A DNA stretch of 64,000 bases from Combretum micranthum (GCA_024138025.1 JAMXBD010002795.1:1-64000), one strand, 5' to 3'. Numbered from the stretch's first letter, positions 26,409-38,045 are shown. Notes: generated by a model from the letters alone, not told the origin. A program made the numbers and translations.

Positions 26409-27275
26409 GATATAATTTTGAGAGTAGCCCTGGTACTAAGGCGATTCCCAACAAGCTTGAGTTGTTTTGGAGACTTTCTTTTTGTTTTTTTCCCAGATAC
26501 TTTTTGCCAATCGCCTTCTTGATCAATGTGTGTCTTTCCAGAAATTGGACATATCATATTCATTTCTTTTTCTGATTCTTTATTAACAATAAAGAAATTT
26601 TGAGTAATTTAATTAAAGAAAAATTGAAAAAAAAAATTAAGAGGAAGAGAGAGAAGGGGGTCACCGGCCACACTTGTGGGAGAGGAGAGTTTTATTTTAT
26701 TTAATTTTTTTTAATTTTGTGTATCAAAAGTAATAATATGTAAGATAGATATAATAAAGTTATGTGAAAGGTAAAAAGTAAAGATAATAGGTATATGGAG
26801 TTGTAAGAGCAGGTGTTAGAAAAAGTAGAGATAAATGAATAGTGTAATATAAAGTAGATGTGACTAGTAAAATACCAGTAGTAAGAAAATACGCGTATAA
26901 ATGCGATATCTGTTTTTTTTAGTTACCAAAAAATTACGAAATTGATATTTTTGAAATCCTTGTATTAAATCGGTCCTAACAGTGTTATCGAAATATTTTC
27001 ATTATTCCAGGCTCCTGGCCATGCTTTTCAAGAACTGATCCCATTTAAGTTCGAAGGACACTCGAAAATCGCTATATGATTTTTTTTGTTTCCTCAAGTT
27101 ATTACGATCTATTATCATTAATTATCTCAACTTCGTTTTCTAGAGATAAAGAATACGGGAATGTCGGATCTAAATTCTAGGGTTTGTACTAGTCTTTCAT
27201 TTGACCTTAGGGTTTCCGATTGACTTTCAATTCTAAGATCGAACTTAAAAATTAACCAAAATTTAGGAGTTTAAA

Positions 27276-27714
27276 GAGGTAGCTAATCTAGTGTTGGAAC
27301 CAACTTTGGTAGAAAGAATCAAAGAAGCTCAACGCTATGATGAGAAGATACAAAGGATAAAGAAGGAAGTACAAGAGGGAAACTATATTAATTTTGAGGT
27401 AGATGAAGACAATATCATGAGAATAAAGGGACGACTTTGCATTCCGAAGGATAAGGAAATGAGGAAAGATATCATAAGTGAGTCCCATAACTCAGGATAT
27501 ACGATACATCCAAGAGGAACCAAAATGTACCAAGACCTTAAAAATCATTATTGGTGGAATGGGATGAAGCAAGATGTAGCTGATTATGTGATGAAGTGCC
27601 TGACTTGTCAATAGGTAAAGGTGGAACACCAAAGACCGGCAGGATTGCTGAAACCTTTACCAATACAAGAGTGGAAGTGGGATCAAATCTCAATGGATTT
27701 TGTATGTGGATTAC
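27276..27714 (+). pseudogene. Element A integrase, zinc-binding N-terminal domain
   Basis: The open frame 27291-27614 carries YDEKIQRIKKEVQEGNY, RLCIPKDKEMRKDII, then SHNSGYTIHPRGTKMYQDL, WWNGMKQDVADYV and CLTCQ. These are the HHCC finger residues and the linker before the catalytic core. A TAG stop falls directly after CLTCQ, near 27612. Past it, the same frame continues with EHQRPAG and [14 protein letters not shown] up to the hAT-like insertion at 27715. Integrase would insert element cDNA into the genome. The segment begins at the TSD of L3 (gaggt). Confidence 0.9.
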
Positions 27715-28674
27715 TAAGGATGTAAACGGGTCGGGTTCGGGTCGGGTCATTTTGTCCCAAACCCGACCCGATTATAAATTGGGTGTCCCAGAACCCGACC
27801 AGACCCGAATTTTTAAGGAACCCGACCCGACCCGAACTTGACCCGTTTAATCTATTACATAATTCAAAATGAATTATTATATAGAGTTATTTAACTTTTG
27901 AATTTTCTGCTGGCAAGTTTATCATGAGAATTTGAAATAATGAAATATGACCATTCACCTTTTCTGTATGCGACAACAGAAGCCACAATTGATAATGGCT
28001 TCAGCCATACATATAGTATGAGGGATGTTAATTAATTCAATTTCCATTTATATTCTATAATTTACTCTCCTAAAATGACTATGCTATTGCTTTAATAATA
28101 ATATTAATATATCATAGGTATTGTGGAAACTTAACATGAGGGACATAGTTATTTGGCACATTATACGTTACATTAGCAGTCGGCACATGATAATCCAACT
28201 CAAAATAATAATAATAATAATAATAATAAATGATGACACTACACGACGATCTATATATTCTTGATTTATTTGTCATTATATATATATAATATCTATTTTT
28301 CTGAGAAAATTAATTTTTATACTTTGTTGTGTTGCATGGGAAAGAAATGAATTTTGAAAAAGTGGGGAATGTTGCATATGGAAATCGATTTTTTCTGGAT
28401 AATTGGTCAGTGATTATTAATTTAAATATAATTATATCCTATCATCATGTGACTCAATACATGAATAACAAAATGATTATATGAAAAGCATCATTCAACT
28501 AATGAATAAGTAAATTCTTTAAACTAAATTTTTTAATTTTTTAATTAAATCGGGTCGGGTTTTCCCAACGGGTTATGAGTACAACCCAAAACCCGACCCT
28601 AAACCCTATAGGGTCTTTAGCGGGGCGGGCGGGCGGGCGGTACCCTATAACGACCCGCCCTGGTTGCATCCCTA
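27715..28674. mobile_element. Non-autonomous hAT-like DNA element (960 bp)
   Basis: A perfect 8-bp TSD, tggattac, is present at 27707-27714 and 28675-28682. The ends are imperfect inverted repeats: TAAGGATGTAAAC at the left, and GGTTGCATCCCTA at the right, whose reverse complement is TAGGGATGCAACC. Subterminal arrays of GGGTCGGG and CCCGACCC lie at about 27727-27845 and 28548-28665. Eight-base TSDs and TAGGGNTGNAA-type ends are typical of plant hAT elements. No transposase frame was seen in the 700-bp AT-rich interior, so it would depend on enzyme supplied elsewhere. It interrupts the integrase of element A, whose frame matches on both sides of the TSD. Confidence 0.9.
28204..28230. repeat. 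(AAT)n microsatellite in the hAT-like element
   Basis: About eight to nine uninterrupted ATA/AAT triplets in the AT-rich interior. Confidence 0.9.
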
Positions 28675-29738
28675 TGGATTACCAAGAAAATCGGTGGGAT
28701 TTGATGCCATATGGGTTGTGGTAGATCGTTTAACCAAGTCAGCACACTTCATACCAATCAACATGACATTCTCGATGGACAAGCTAGCCAAGCTATACAT
28801 AAAGGAAATAGTGCGTTTACATGGAGTACCCATTGGGATTGTGTCAGATCAAGACTCTCGATTCGTATCTAAGTTTTGGACAAGATTACAAAAGTATATG
28901 CGAACAAAATTACATTTCAGCATGGCTTATCACCCTCAAACAGATGGACAATCGAAAAGGACAATCCAAACCTTAGAGGACATGTTGCGTGCTTGTCTCA
29001 TGGAATTCAAAGGAAGTTGGGATGCTCATTTACCCTCACCGAGCTCGCCTACAACAACAGCTACCACTCTACCATACAAATGCTGCCATATGAAGCTTTG
29101 TCTGGATGACGCTATAGGTCGCCTTTGTTTTGGGATGATGTGGAAAAGCTCACTATTGGACCAGATTTTGTGCAAGATGCGATGGACAAAGTAAGAATAA
29201 TCCAACAAAGGATGAAAGAGGCCCAAGATAGATAAAAAAGCTGGGTATATCAGAAAAGGCGAGTTTTGGAATTTCAGGTGGGAGATCATGTATACTTAAA
29301 GATAAATCCAATTAAGAGTATACACCGAGTACACTCACAAGGAAAGTTGAGCCTATGATACATCGGACCTTTCGAAGTGCTTGAACTAGTTGGAAATTTA
29401 GCCTACCACCTAGCCTTGTCGCCAAACCTGTCAGAAGTACACGACGTGTTTCATGTATCCGTCTTACGCAAGCATGTAGCGGATCCAGAGCAAGTAGTGG
29501 AGTTGGAACCAGTGTTGTTAAAAGAAAACCTCACTTATGAGGAATACCCGGTACAAGTTTTTGATCGAAAAGTCTAAGAGCTACGGAGCAAGGAAATCAA
29601 ATATGTCAAAGTCTTTTGGAGGAATCATAACCATCAGGAGGCAACCTAGGAGGCTGAAGATGAGATACGACGCAAATACCCAAGCCTATTTGAAGCTTCA
29701 GGTATGCATTTCCAATTTTTGAGGACAAAACTTTCTTT
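28675..29738 (+). pseudogene. Element A integrase core and chromodomain-like C-terminus
   Basis: The core begins [19 protein letters not shown] (first catalytic Asp), then [15 protein letters not shown] (second Asp) and [19 protein letters not shown]. The third catalytic position, normally Glu before RTIQ, is Lys. Near 29010-29110 the reading shifts frame ([13 protein letters not shown] is in another frame). Stops lie near 29233 and 29355. The GPF/Y region (GPFEVLELVGNLAYHLAL) and EVHDVFHVSVLRKHV follow at 29360-29480. The tail KYVKVFWRN, QEAT-stop-E and RRKYPSLFEA resembles the chromovirus chromodomain, with its Trp codon turned into TAG. The chromodomain supports the Tekay/Del assignment. 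Confidence 0.92.
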
Positions 29739-29750
29739 AAGAGGGGTAGG
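29739..29750 (+). promoter_or_regulatory. Polypurine tract of element A
   Basis: AAGAGGGGTAGG lies one base before the TG of the 3' LTR. This is the expected plus-strand priming site, and it fixes the sense orientation of the whole GGGGCGTGACA-ending LTR family. Confidence 0.88.
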
Positions 29751-30654
29751 TTGTAGACCCCCAAAGTTTTGCGATCAGTTAAGTTTAAACCCTAATTAGA
29801 AGGTCAATTGGAAACCCTAAAGTCAACAAAACCTTAGTTAAACGTAACAAGTTTAAGTTTGACAATCTCGTGTTCATAACCCTAAATGAACAAGTAAGAG
29901 ATTAATATGTAGAATAGTTCGTAATAACATAAAAAAGTTTAAAAATATCAGATTAGTCAAATCGCGATTCGTTTTGAACCCGAACAGATACAGTTTTCGA
30001 AAAATGTGTCCCGAGACTCGAAATAGCAAAAATATTCCGAATATATCTTTAGATTCATAAAAATATAAGGTTTTCAAAAATATCAGTTTTATAATTTTTC
30101 AACAGTTAAAAATATCATATATCGCATTTATACGCATATTTTCCTACTACCAGTACTTTACTAGTCACATCTACTTTACATTACACTATTCATTACCATT
30201 CTATACTATTCAACTATCTCTTCTTTTTCTAACACTTACTCTTACACTCTATACACCTATTTTCTTTACTTTTTATCTTTCCTATAACTTTATATCACAT
30301 CTACCTTACATATTATTACATTTGATTAACAAAAATACAAAAATACAAAAATCACATCTCTCCCTCTCTCTTCACCTCTATGGCCGGTGCCCCTCCCCCT
30401 CTTTCTTTCTCTATTTCTTTTTCAATTTTTCTTTATTTTAATCACACAATTTCACTCCTCATTTTCCTATTAATACCCGCCTCATTCTTTATTTCTTTCA
30501 CACTTCTACCCACAAATTCACTATCAAAACTCTCCATATTTTCCTTCTCAAAACCCTTTTCAAATACTCTCTCAAAACTCTCCCAAAATATTCTCAAACC
30601 TTCTTCTACATACACCAAAAACTATTCACTTGTACTATTTCATACTCTCTTTAG

Positions 30655-32144
30655 GTAAAAACTTCTTTTCATATTCCTTTCTACCATGTCGTGTAACTTT
30701 ACATGACCATGGTGTAAGTTTCCTAAACTCATTGTTATGAAGGCTACATTATGTTCATGTATTGTTCTTGTTCATGAAAATCCATTTCTTTATTTTTATG
30801 TTGTTATTATGTTTTGCACATAATATTGTTGCTTATGTTAACTCCTTATCTATATCTAATTAAATATATTTATGTACCCATATATATATATATATATTTT
30901 AGAGCATATAAGCTCACTTGTTATTTATTTAATTATTTGTAATGCAATGTATTTACTTTTATTGCAATTTATTTACTTTCATGCTATCTTAAGACCAGTC
31001 TTTCTAGTCTTAGACTTGTCATTATCAAGTCAAAACAATATTTTCTCTCTTCTTTTCGGACTAGTCCATTTCATAGTCCGAGAGCCTTGATTCAAAGCTA
31101 AGACTCTCAATACTTGACTTATATTATTTTGCTATTTATTTCGTTATCATAATTTTGCTTGTTATTATTCTCATATTCATGCAAAATAAATATTGTGCCT
31201 AAACCACCAAGTTCAAACTATACTTTTTACAAAAGAGATTTTTCTCACAAAAGGAAAGTCCTGAAAGAAATTTAGAATCAATAAAAGGAATCTATTTTCT
31301 CAAAGTTTTAGAAAGAACTCATTATGATTTGTAAATATCATCATCTTGAAAGGCTTTTTCTAAAATCATAACTTTAGAAGTAATAGAGTTGTTTTCCAAA
31401 AATAAGGAAGATGAATCCTTGTTATGAAAATATTTTTCCTTAGAAATATAACATAAAAAGGGAATGTAACTTTTCAAACTAAAATTTAAAAAAGTACAAA
31501 ATGATACATAGAAAACTAATAGGAAAAGTGATACTAGTGTTGGGAGTTTCAGAAGGAAAAATAGAAATTCATTTTTTATTGAAAAATCATCAAAGAAAAT
31601 AGTAAGATAAACATAAAATACTTTTTGAAAACAAAAGGATCAAAATATCCATTTTTAAATGATTTACAAAAGGATTTCTTATAAATTATGATTTTTTTCC
31701 AAACTTATAACTAACATTGTTTTTACTAAAGAATTATTGGTTGGACAACAAATACTTGAGCATGCATTGAATATGAGCTATATAGCTATAAAAAGGAATT
31801 TCTCAACTATATCAATAACTAAGTATTTATCAAAGCAATTTTTGATGATTTGATGATTGAAACAAATGCTTTTGGGATGGGAAATTCGTGGTGAATCTGA
31901 TCGCCACCGTTCTAGAGCTCAAATGTCCTATTTTGATGAAAATAGTTTTGGAAATGGATAGATCTTTTTGAATAGGTAGAAATCGGTATATTATAAGCGC
32001 AATTTCGAGTTAAAATAACCAAGTTATGGCCATTTTAAGTTGGAATTGTCTTCTACACGAATTTTAACGTTCTTATGACATAAGATTGTCAAATTTCAAA
32101 GGAGTTATCTAGAAATACTTATTATGGGTATTTTTCTTGACTAG
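30655..32144 (+). other. Putative LTR intron of element A
   Basis: CTCTTTAG|GTAAAA opens it and TTCTTGACTAG|GTGATCC closes it, 1490 bp. The equivalents in L3, G, L and L5 keep both the GT and AG edges. It would remove most of U5 from the leader of the transcript. Inferred from sequence only. Confidence 0.45.
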
Positions 32145-32531
32145 GTGATCCGGAAGAAGAATACCTGTATCTCAAGGATTATTTCGATTAAGTGGATTGT
32201 TCGAACGACTCGTCCATTTAGAAGGAGTATCGCCATAGCAACGTGAGTTTATTTCCTTAAATTGTATACTTGACCAAGCTTGTAATATAGATGCATTAGA
32301 ATTAAGGAAAGATAAAACTCTGTGTATGTAAAGTTGTATGAAAGAACACTAAGAATATCGATGTGGGAATTGATTGTTTTGGTATAGAATTTGATATGTC
32401 TGAAACTCTATGATCACCTTAAAAATTGATAATGATGATACCATGATATTTTAAATAAATTGATTCATGCATACCACAAAATGAGTCACATTACATGGGA
32501 TTATTATCCTCGGGTGAAAAGGATAGTAACA

Positions 32532-32672
32532 TAGTCGAAAGCAACACTTGGCAGTAATGATCGAAAGCAATTACTTGGTGACATGGAATTAAACCAATGC
32601 TTGGCAGAAATCCAAAAGCATGGCTCAACTTGAGTAGACTTATATGCTTGGCAGTAATGATCGAAAGCATAA
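32532..32672 (+). repeat. Minisatellite in element A 3' LTR
   Basis: Imperfect units of about 35-40 bp share CTTGGCAGTAATGATCGAAA and AAAGCA. A similar set is in K (50160-50303). Confidence 0.75.
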
Positions 32673-33219
32673 CTTAACTAAAACTACTTGTTTTGAGATT
32701 ACTTATCACCAAACTCCGAATGGAGGGAGTAAATCCATTCAACATATAGTTCTCGAAAAACTATATGTCTTGCTTGCTCACGTGTATGTTGCATTCCATT
32801 TGATTACCTAAATTACTTGTTTGAATTTTGTTACTCAAGTATTTACTTATGGAAATAATTCTCACTAAGCCTATTAGCTTATACCCCTATAAATATCTTT
32901 TACAGTTTGGCTATTTGTGGTTGAGGCCATGAGGACCTTGCAACCAAGTATTTCCCGTTTTTGGTTAAGGAATTTTTAGATGAAGTTTAGCATTAGTTTA
33001 GATGTAGACTTTGTAGAAAATTTCTTATAATAGATTCTAGTATTTTGACGGGAGAATACCCCTAAGGCTTGTAAGACAATTATTGATGAATGAATGAATA
33101 TTATGATTTTCATGTCTTAATTTGTTATTATATCTTCTTAAGCTTCATATTTTAAAGTATGGTCCTCTAATATTGTAAGAGCACACCTTATACCTTATAC
33201 CTAATACCGAAACTTATGG

Positions 33220-33240
33220 GGATGACTAAGGTTGTCATCC
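33220..33240 (+). repeat. Small hairpin near the LTR 3' end
   Basis: A 7-bp perfect stem GGATGAC / GTCATCC flanks TAAGGTT. Related GACTAAGGTAGTC occurs at about 57668-57680 in L. Confidence 0.7.
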
Positions 33241-33301
33241 TTAAGCTTTAATATTAAGTATGATAGACTTTTACGTTTAGGGTACCCTTTAAGGCGTAAC
33301 A

Positions 33302-33843
33302 GATTTGAGAGAGGAAACGGGGGGTTGAAGCAGTTGATAAAGGAAGTGTTCCAAGATGTATTTGAACATCTAAAAATTCCAACCCTTTCCTGCTTCAGGA
33401 GCAACCCCACCAAAGAAGATATTACTCCTCAAGTACCCCTAACACTAGCACTCTTCTTAGCACTAGTACTCTTCAGTAAGGACTTCCCCTCTAGCATAGT
33501 ATTATTGAGTGCCTACCCAACTTATCAAGAAGCAGAAGAAGAAGAGGAGAGTACAGATAAAGAAGAGCAGTAACTTCAACATCGCTCCACATTTAGAAGG
33601 GAGACAGTTGAGGAGCAGGCTCCTCGGGCTTCTAGGCAAGGTCTTTGATAGCAGATAGTGGTTTTAGCCCCAACTCCTCCACAGCAGGCTCAGACTCAAA
33701 CTGGAGAAGAGGGAAGTAGAAGTGGAAGTTCTGAATCAGGGTCTCAAGATAATGATAAGGAGGACGAGGAAGACAAGAAAGGGAAAAGAGTCGATGCTGA
33801 GCGTTATGACAACATAATGAGGAGGATTCGCATAACTGATTAG
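33302..33843 (+). pseudogene. Element C 3' terminal coding remnant (Athila-like)
   Basis: The plus-strand reading starts straight after the element A LTR. It has a first stretch to 33573 with a hydrophobic middle (LALFLALVLFS) and an acidic end (EAEEEEESTDKEEQ). After a short gap, 33658-33843 reads APTPPQQAQTQ, SGSSESGSQDN and ends MRRIRITD-stop. I do not recognise a defined domain. The position, just before an Athila-type polypurine tract, fits the 3' terminal region of an Athila or related Ty3/gypsy element. The upstream part is cut off by element A. The first ORF's N-terminal 23 residues come from the LTR and are not native. Confidence 0.5.
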
Positions 33844-34176
33844 GCGAACTCCATTTGATTTTAATTTTGTTCCTTTTTGGAGCTTATGTAATCAATCTAA
33901 TCTTGAGAGACTCTAGTTTTTCATTGTTATTATTATGTTTTTGTTTCCGTTTTTCTTGTTTTCTTTGTGTTGTTACAAAAAAAGATGGTTAATGGAAACG
34001 TGGAAAGGAAATTTGAATGGAAATATGAACGATGCAATATTTAAACTTCAATAGGGCAGTTTCAATTTTCTTTCTTTATTCCTTTCCTATTTTTGTTTTT
34101 GTGACTTTTTTTTTTTTTTTGGTCTGAAGACATTGGAGACGATGTCTTTCTCTAAGTGTGGGGAAAGGAATATAAA
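33844..34176 (+). promoter_or_regulatory. Element C 3' untranslated region and polypurine tract
   Basis: T-rich non-coding sequence, with the phrase ACATTGGAGACGATGTC followed by TCTAAGTGTGGGGAAAGG (34151-34168). An 'agacattgg.gacgatgtc...aagtgtgggg' tail is characteristic of Athila-type elements just before their 3' LTR. Purines 34154-34170 are taken as the polypurine tract. Nothing else was seen in this stretch. Confidence 0.65.
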
Positions 34177-34713
34177 TGTTGAATTATATGGAAATATAGT
34201 TTTATATATAGTTATAATACCCTGTTATCAAATTTTCTTAGTTAAGCATGCTTTAGAAAACTCTCATGATGTAAGATTATTGAAAGTTTATATTGGTATC
34301 ACTCACTGTTGGCAACAAAGTCACTATTTTCTTTATAAATGGTGTCCCAATTTTGTTAATTGTTTTATACTTTCATTAATATGTTGGAATTACATGGTAA
34401 AATTTGAATGATTTTGTAGTCTTATTTGTCATTTAACTAGGAATTATTGTGTTAGATTAGCATAAGGCTTTAAGTAAGGGTTGTTTAGTGATTTTCTTAA
34501 ACTTAATTTATTGTATAGGTTTTCATGCAATTATCTTGCAAGTTAATTTGTTTCATGACGAAAGTCTAAATAAACTATGTAATATACATGTAAATATTTC
34601 ATAGTGAGGGGTATTTGTGTAATATATGGTTGTTTAAAAGGGTATTTTTGTCTTGGAACAGATGAATTTGGACTCAAGGAAGTTATGCACGAATGACTAG
34701 ACAATTTTGGAGT

Positions 34714-34925
34714 AGGCCGGCATATAGGCCACTAGCCTATAATTCTAAGTTGCCAACCTAAATACAAAGGACAACAGCCTAAACACCAGCTTGGAGCATC
34801 GGAGGAAAATTGTGTGAATTGGAGAACTTGGCCGTACACCGGCATTTAGGCCACCGGCGTACAATGTAGGCCATTGGCGTACCAAAGAAGGACGCCGGCC
34901 TAAGTGGCAGCCCTGGATGATTTTG
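34714..34925 (+). repeat. GC-rich CCGGC-punctuated block in C LTR
   Basis: Recurring GTAGGCCGGCAT, TAGGCCACCGGCGTAC and GACGCCGGCC motifs lie upstream of the TATA box in AT-rich surroundings. Confidence 0.7.
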
Positions 34926-34996
34926 TACGACCCAAGAATTTTAAACCGTCAGCTTTATTTCCTACGCGTCCAGCCTATATTCATTTGAGATTTAAC

Positions 34997-35005
34997 TCTA
35001 TAAAT
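34997..35005 (+). promoter_or_regulatory. TATA box of element C LTR
   Basis: CTATAAATG lies about 100 bp upstream of the AG|GTAAGTAA donor-like site, in the order seen in the other LTRs here. Confidence 0.6.
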
Positions 35006-35822
35006 GCATCCTAAACTCAGCCCTAACCCTCACAACCTCTCTTAAACATAAACAAACCCTAATCGGTACTCTCCAACGTAGATTTCATCAAGGAATTAGG
35101 TAAGTAACATCTCCTAATTGTAAGCCCCATCTTTATTTGTAAACCAAGCTTGACTTCGAAAATCGAATCGGAAATCGAAACCCTAAACCGGAATAGCTAA
35201 GGATAGAAAAAAACCTATAAACCCTAAGTCCGGCTTCACCGAGAATAAAACCATAGAACTTTTGAGAGCAAGTTAATATAGATTATAGTTCTAAAGAATA
35301 TATCAAAAAATAAAAAGATCAGTTTTCGAGGAATTATCTGTTTCGAACCCGATATGGATCAGTTTCGGAAAACCGAGCCCCAGGACTTCGAAATTAGAAA
35401 AATATTTGGAATACTCTTTAAGATCAAAATTTAATAAGAAATTCAAAAATATATTTATTATAATTTTTTGGTTTATAAAAATTACAGTTATAGCCTTTTA
35501 TCGTATTTTCTTTACTAACCAGTAATTTAATTATCTAACCTACTATTCATTACTATTCACAAGTACAAGCCCATATCCTACTCATACTCTCACAAGCCAT
35601 ACCCCTACTCTTACATCCTTGCACTTCACTCATTACCATTTTCTTTTCCCATGCAAAATTGTCACATGTTATAACACAAATTAATTTTGAAAAATACACA
35701 ACACTCTTTCTCTCCCTCTCCCTCTCTTGGCCGGCGCTACCCCCTCCCCCCCACAAAATTTCCCTCTCGTTTGTTTTACTTTTCTCCCTTTATTTATTCA
35801 CACAAACCCTAATGCCTCTCTC

Positions 35823-35830
35823 TATATATA
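35823..35830 (+). promoter_or_regulatory. TATA box of LTR L5
   Basis: TATATATA followed by CCC, downstream of the CT-rich tract. Confidence 0.55.
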
Positions 35831-37875
35831 CCCTTTTATGCCTTCTCATTTACACTTTTATTCTCTTTCTTCATTTTCACTTTTGAAAATTTTTACATAT
35901 CCTTTCTCCTTTTCTCTTTTGGTCGTAAGCCCCTCCATCACACACACACTCATACACATTTTTTTTTCTTGAAGTCCTCTTTTCTTACTAGCTTAATAGG
36001 TATAGATCTATACACTATCACCACAAAAACATGTAATGGCAAGATCATTCATGTGTGGATTCACAAAAAATCCCCATGAGCTTCATACTAGGGATGTGAA
36101 ATCACTAAAACATGATGATCAAGCCATCACTTGTTGTGGATCTTATGTTTTAAGCACACATTTTTGTCATGATCATAATATATGTTCATATAGTGATGAT
36201 CTTATGTAGAAATCTTGCTACTAAATTGTTATCATAATAGTATACTTCATTTCATGCATCTAACATGATCATCACACTAAGATCTAGCTTCTAAACATTC
36301 ATCCTTTACATGTCATTTGAGATCTCATGCATTTATTTTGTTGAGAATGAATAAATGGCCATAAAGAGTTTGTCTTATGTAAATAATTTTTTTTTAAGTT
36401 AGGATATTTATAAAGATGAGCCAAAAAGCTCAAGAACAAATTTTGTTTCATCAAAATAAACTTTTATATTTTCGGATGGAAAAAGAGCTATATTTTGAAA
36501 ACCTATTTTTCAACCCAAAACATGAGTTTTATGTGAAAAATGAAGGGCTTATGGAATATGTATCCATAGGAGATGATTTTGATAAGTTAATGGTAGATCT
36601 ACTAAGAGAAATTTGTCAAACAACAAATATTACAAGATAGAAAATTTGGGTCTTATGTTAGTTACATGAAATTCGTAACTAGGAAAAGATGGTGTGTAAA
36701 CACCTATTTTTCAAATCCAAAACGAAGTTTTATTAAGGAAATGGAGTCCTTAGGGAATAGGATTAGTGGAGCCTTAATTTTTTAAGTATCAAATGAGTTT
36801 TTCTTAAAGAAATCACCTCAAAATCACTTTTACAAAATTCGGATCTAGGTACAAAATTCGGATCTAGGAGTAGCCCATATTTAAACATTTGTTTACAAAG
36901 TGTAAAATGAGGATTTTTATTGAAAAATGAAGACCTTAAGGAATAGATATAGTAAAGACTTAATTTTAGCAAGAACAAATAAATTTTATTAAGGAAATTT
37001 TCTAAAACAAGTGTGACTTTTCAAGAACACAAAACTAGTCTTGCTAAGTTAAGTATTCATGACATCTTGTAAAGTAGAAGCTTTCTAAAAATATTCTTCT
37101 AATAGAATATCATCAAGAATATACATATAGGAAGCTCATAACATACCATTCATGATAGTAACTTATTAATATTGCATGCATATTTGGCATTGATAGTAGA
37201 AACATCATAACTCTTCACAAAAGCAATTCCGAAAATGGATGTTTGGCTACTAATCAGAACTTTTTGAGACTTAAAATTTTTCAAAACTGAGATATTATAT
37301 TATAATTAGATAGATCTTTCGAAGTAGATAGGAATCGGTATATAATTTGTGAAATTTCGAGTTAAAATGACCAAGTTATAGCCGTTAAGTTGGAATTTCT
37401 ATTAATTACGAAAATTACGAACTTAATAGTTTTTATGAAGTAAAATGGATTAGATATAAGTTGGAATACTCATTTGGGTATTTCTTTCATTTAGGTGACT
37501 TGGATCTGAGGATTCATTACCACCGGACTATTATTACTAAGAGACCGGCAACCTATAGCAGAGTGAGTATTACTTCCTAATTTCATTCATTGGTTGTGTT
37601 TGTAGTGATTAGTTGCATCAGAATATGAGGCAAACGATAAAAATAGATTTGCATGATGGGAATTATGGGGGATTATGTATGCTTGTTGATGAGTTGAGAA
37701 ATTATATTAAGAATATTGGAACCGGGTAATTAACTTATGTTTGTTTAAGATATTATAGGATCGATTGTCTGCAAGATTGGTTGATCACCTAAAAATTGGT
37801 ATTAATAATTATTTGGATTGATAATTAACATGGACATAATCACTTCACGATGGGGAAGGAGCATTAACATATTTT

Positions 37876-38000
37876 GGTTACCCATGATCCATAAACGATT
37901 AAATGTTGGTTGATCGTGATCCATAAACGACATAAATGAGTTGGTTGATCGTGATCCATAAACGACATAAGTTGGTTACTCGTGATCCATAAACGGCACA
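37876..38000 (+). repeat. Four-unit minisatellite in L5
   Basis: About four units of 30-35 bp share GATCCATAAACGACAT, which is the reverse complement of the L1/L2 unit, as expected for an LTR in the opposite orientation. Confidence 0.85.
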
Positions 38001-38045
38001 TTAATTCAACAGTAGTACGGCAATATTCGTTAATCTGCTAACCCC

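Larger units (their letters stand above)
17125..26593 (-). mobile_element. 5'-truncated L1-type LINE, minus strand, split by L4
   Basis: A T-run (17122-17136), the A-tail on the sense strand, marks the 3' end. Flanks match over about 16 bp: GAATTTTGAGTGATTT (17109-17124) and GAAATTTTGAGTAATTT (26594-26610), with one indel and one mismatch. This is the long TSD expected of target-primed insertion. The body without L4 is about 4.5 kb. It contains endonuclease, RT, a zinc-finger-like RVT region and a terminal RNase H, but no recognisable ORF1. The 5' end is therefore truncated just upstream of the endonuclease ATG. It inserted into LTR L3. Confidence 0.88.
14183..27275 (-). mobile_element. Solo LTR L3 (minus orientation), split by a LINE
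   Basis: Its own sequence is 14183-17124 plus about 26594-27275, roughly 3.6 kb. It starts TGTCACGCCTCG and ends GGAGTTTAAA, with the final CA mutated to AA. The TSD is gagat (14178-14182) against gaggt (27276-27280), with one mismatch. Element A pol resumes directly after it. In the sense direction, a TATA lies near 17087-17095, a putative donor at 16937/16936, an acceptor at 15382/15381, and a minisatellite with ACCGGCTCCTA units at 14806-14949. Mutated tips and TSD suggest it is older than L2. Poly-A/T runs (16304-16317, 14670-14683) have no assigned role. Confidence 0.88.
29752..33301 (+). mobile_element. 3' LTR of element A (3550 bp)
   Basis: It begins TGTAGACCCCCAAAG after the polypurine tract and ends AAGGCGTAACA at 33301. 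The flank 33302-33306 (gattt) should be one TSD copy; the partner lies beyond the left edge. Layout: U3 with AAACCCTAA blocks and a TGTCCCGAGACTCG block, a pyrimidine tract with CTCTCCCTCTC and GGCCGG (30355-30400), a weak TATA-like CTATTAATACC near 30466, a donor at 30654/30655, an acceptor at 32144/32145, a minisatellite with TGATCGAAAGCA units (32532-32672), and terminal hairpins at 33220-33240 and 33266-33301. Unlike most copies here, this LTR is attached to its internal region. Confidence 0.95.

Noticed and set aside
30380..30658. Hydrophobic ORF starting at the GGCCGG tract (membrane protein candidate)
   Set aside because: It is the CT-rich promoter/leader zone of the LTR read as Leu/Phe/Ser; the same type of ORF appears in L (54549-54869), L5 (35727-35972) and H (50941-51174) at the same LTR position. 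The recurrence comes from LTR homology, and the sequences are not conserved as protein.
33302..33843. Calling this an envelope-like gene
   Set aside because: The position fits, but I see no convincing signal peptide, fusion or transmembrane arrangement in the surviving part.
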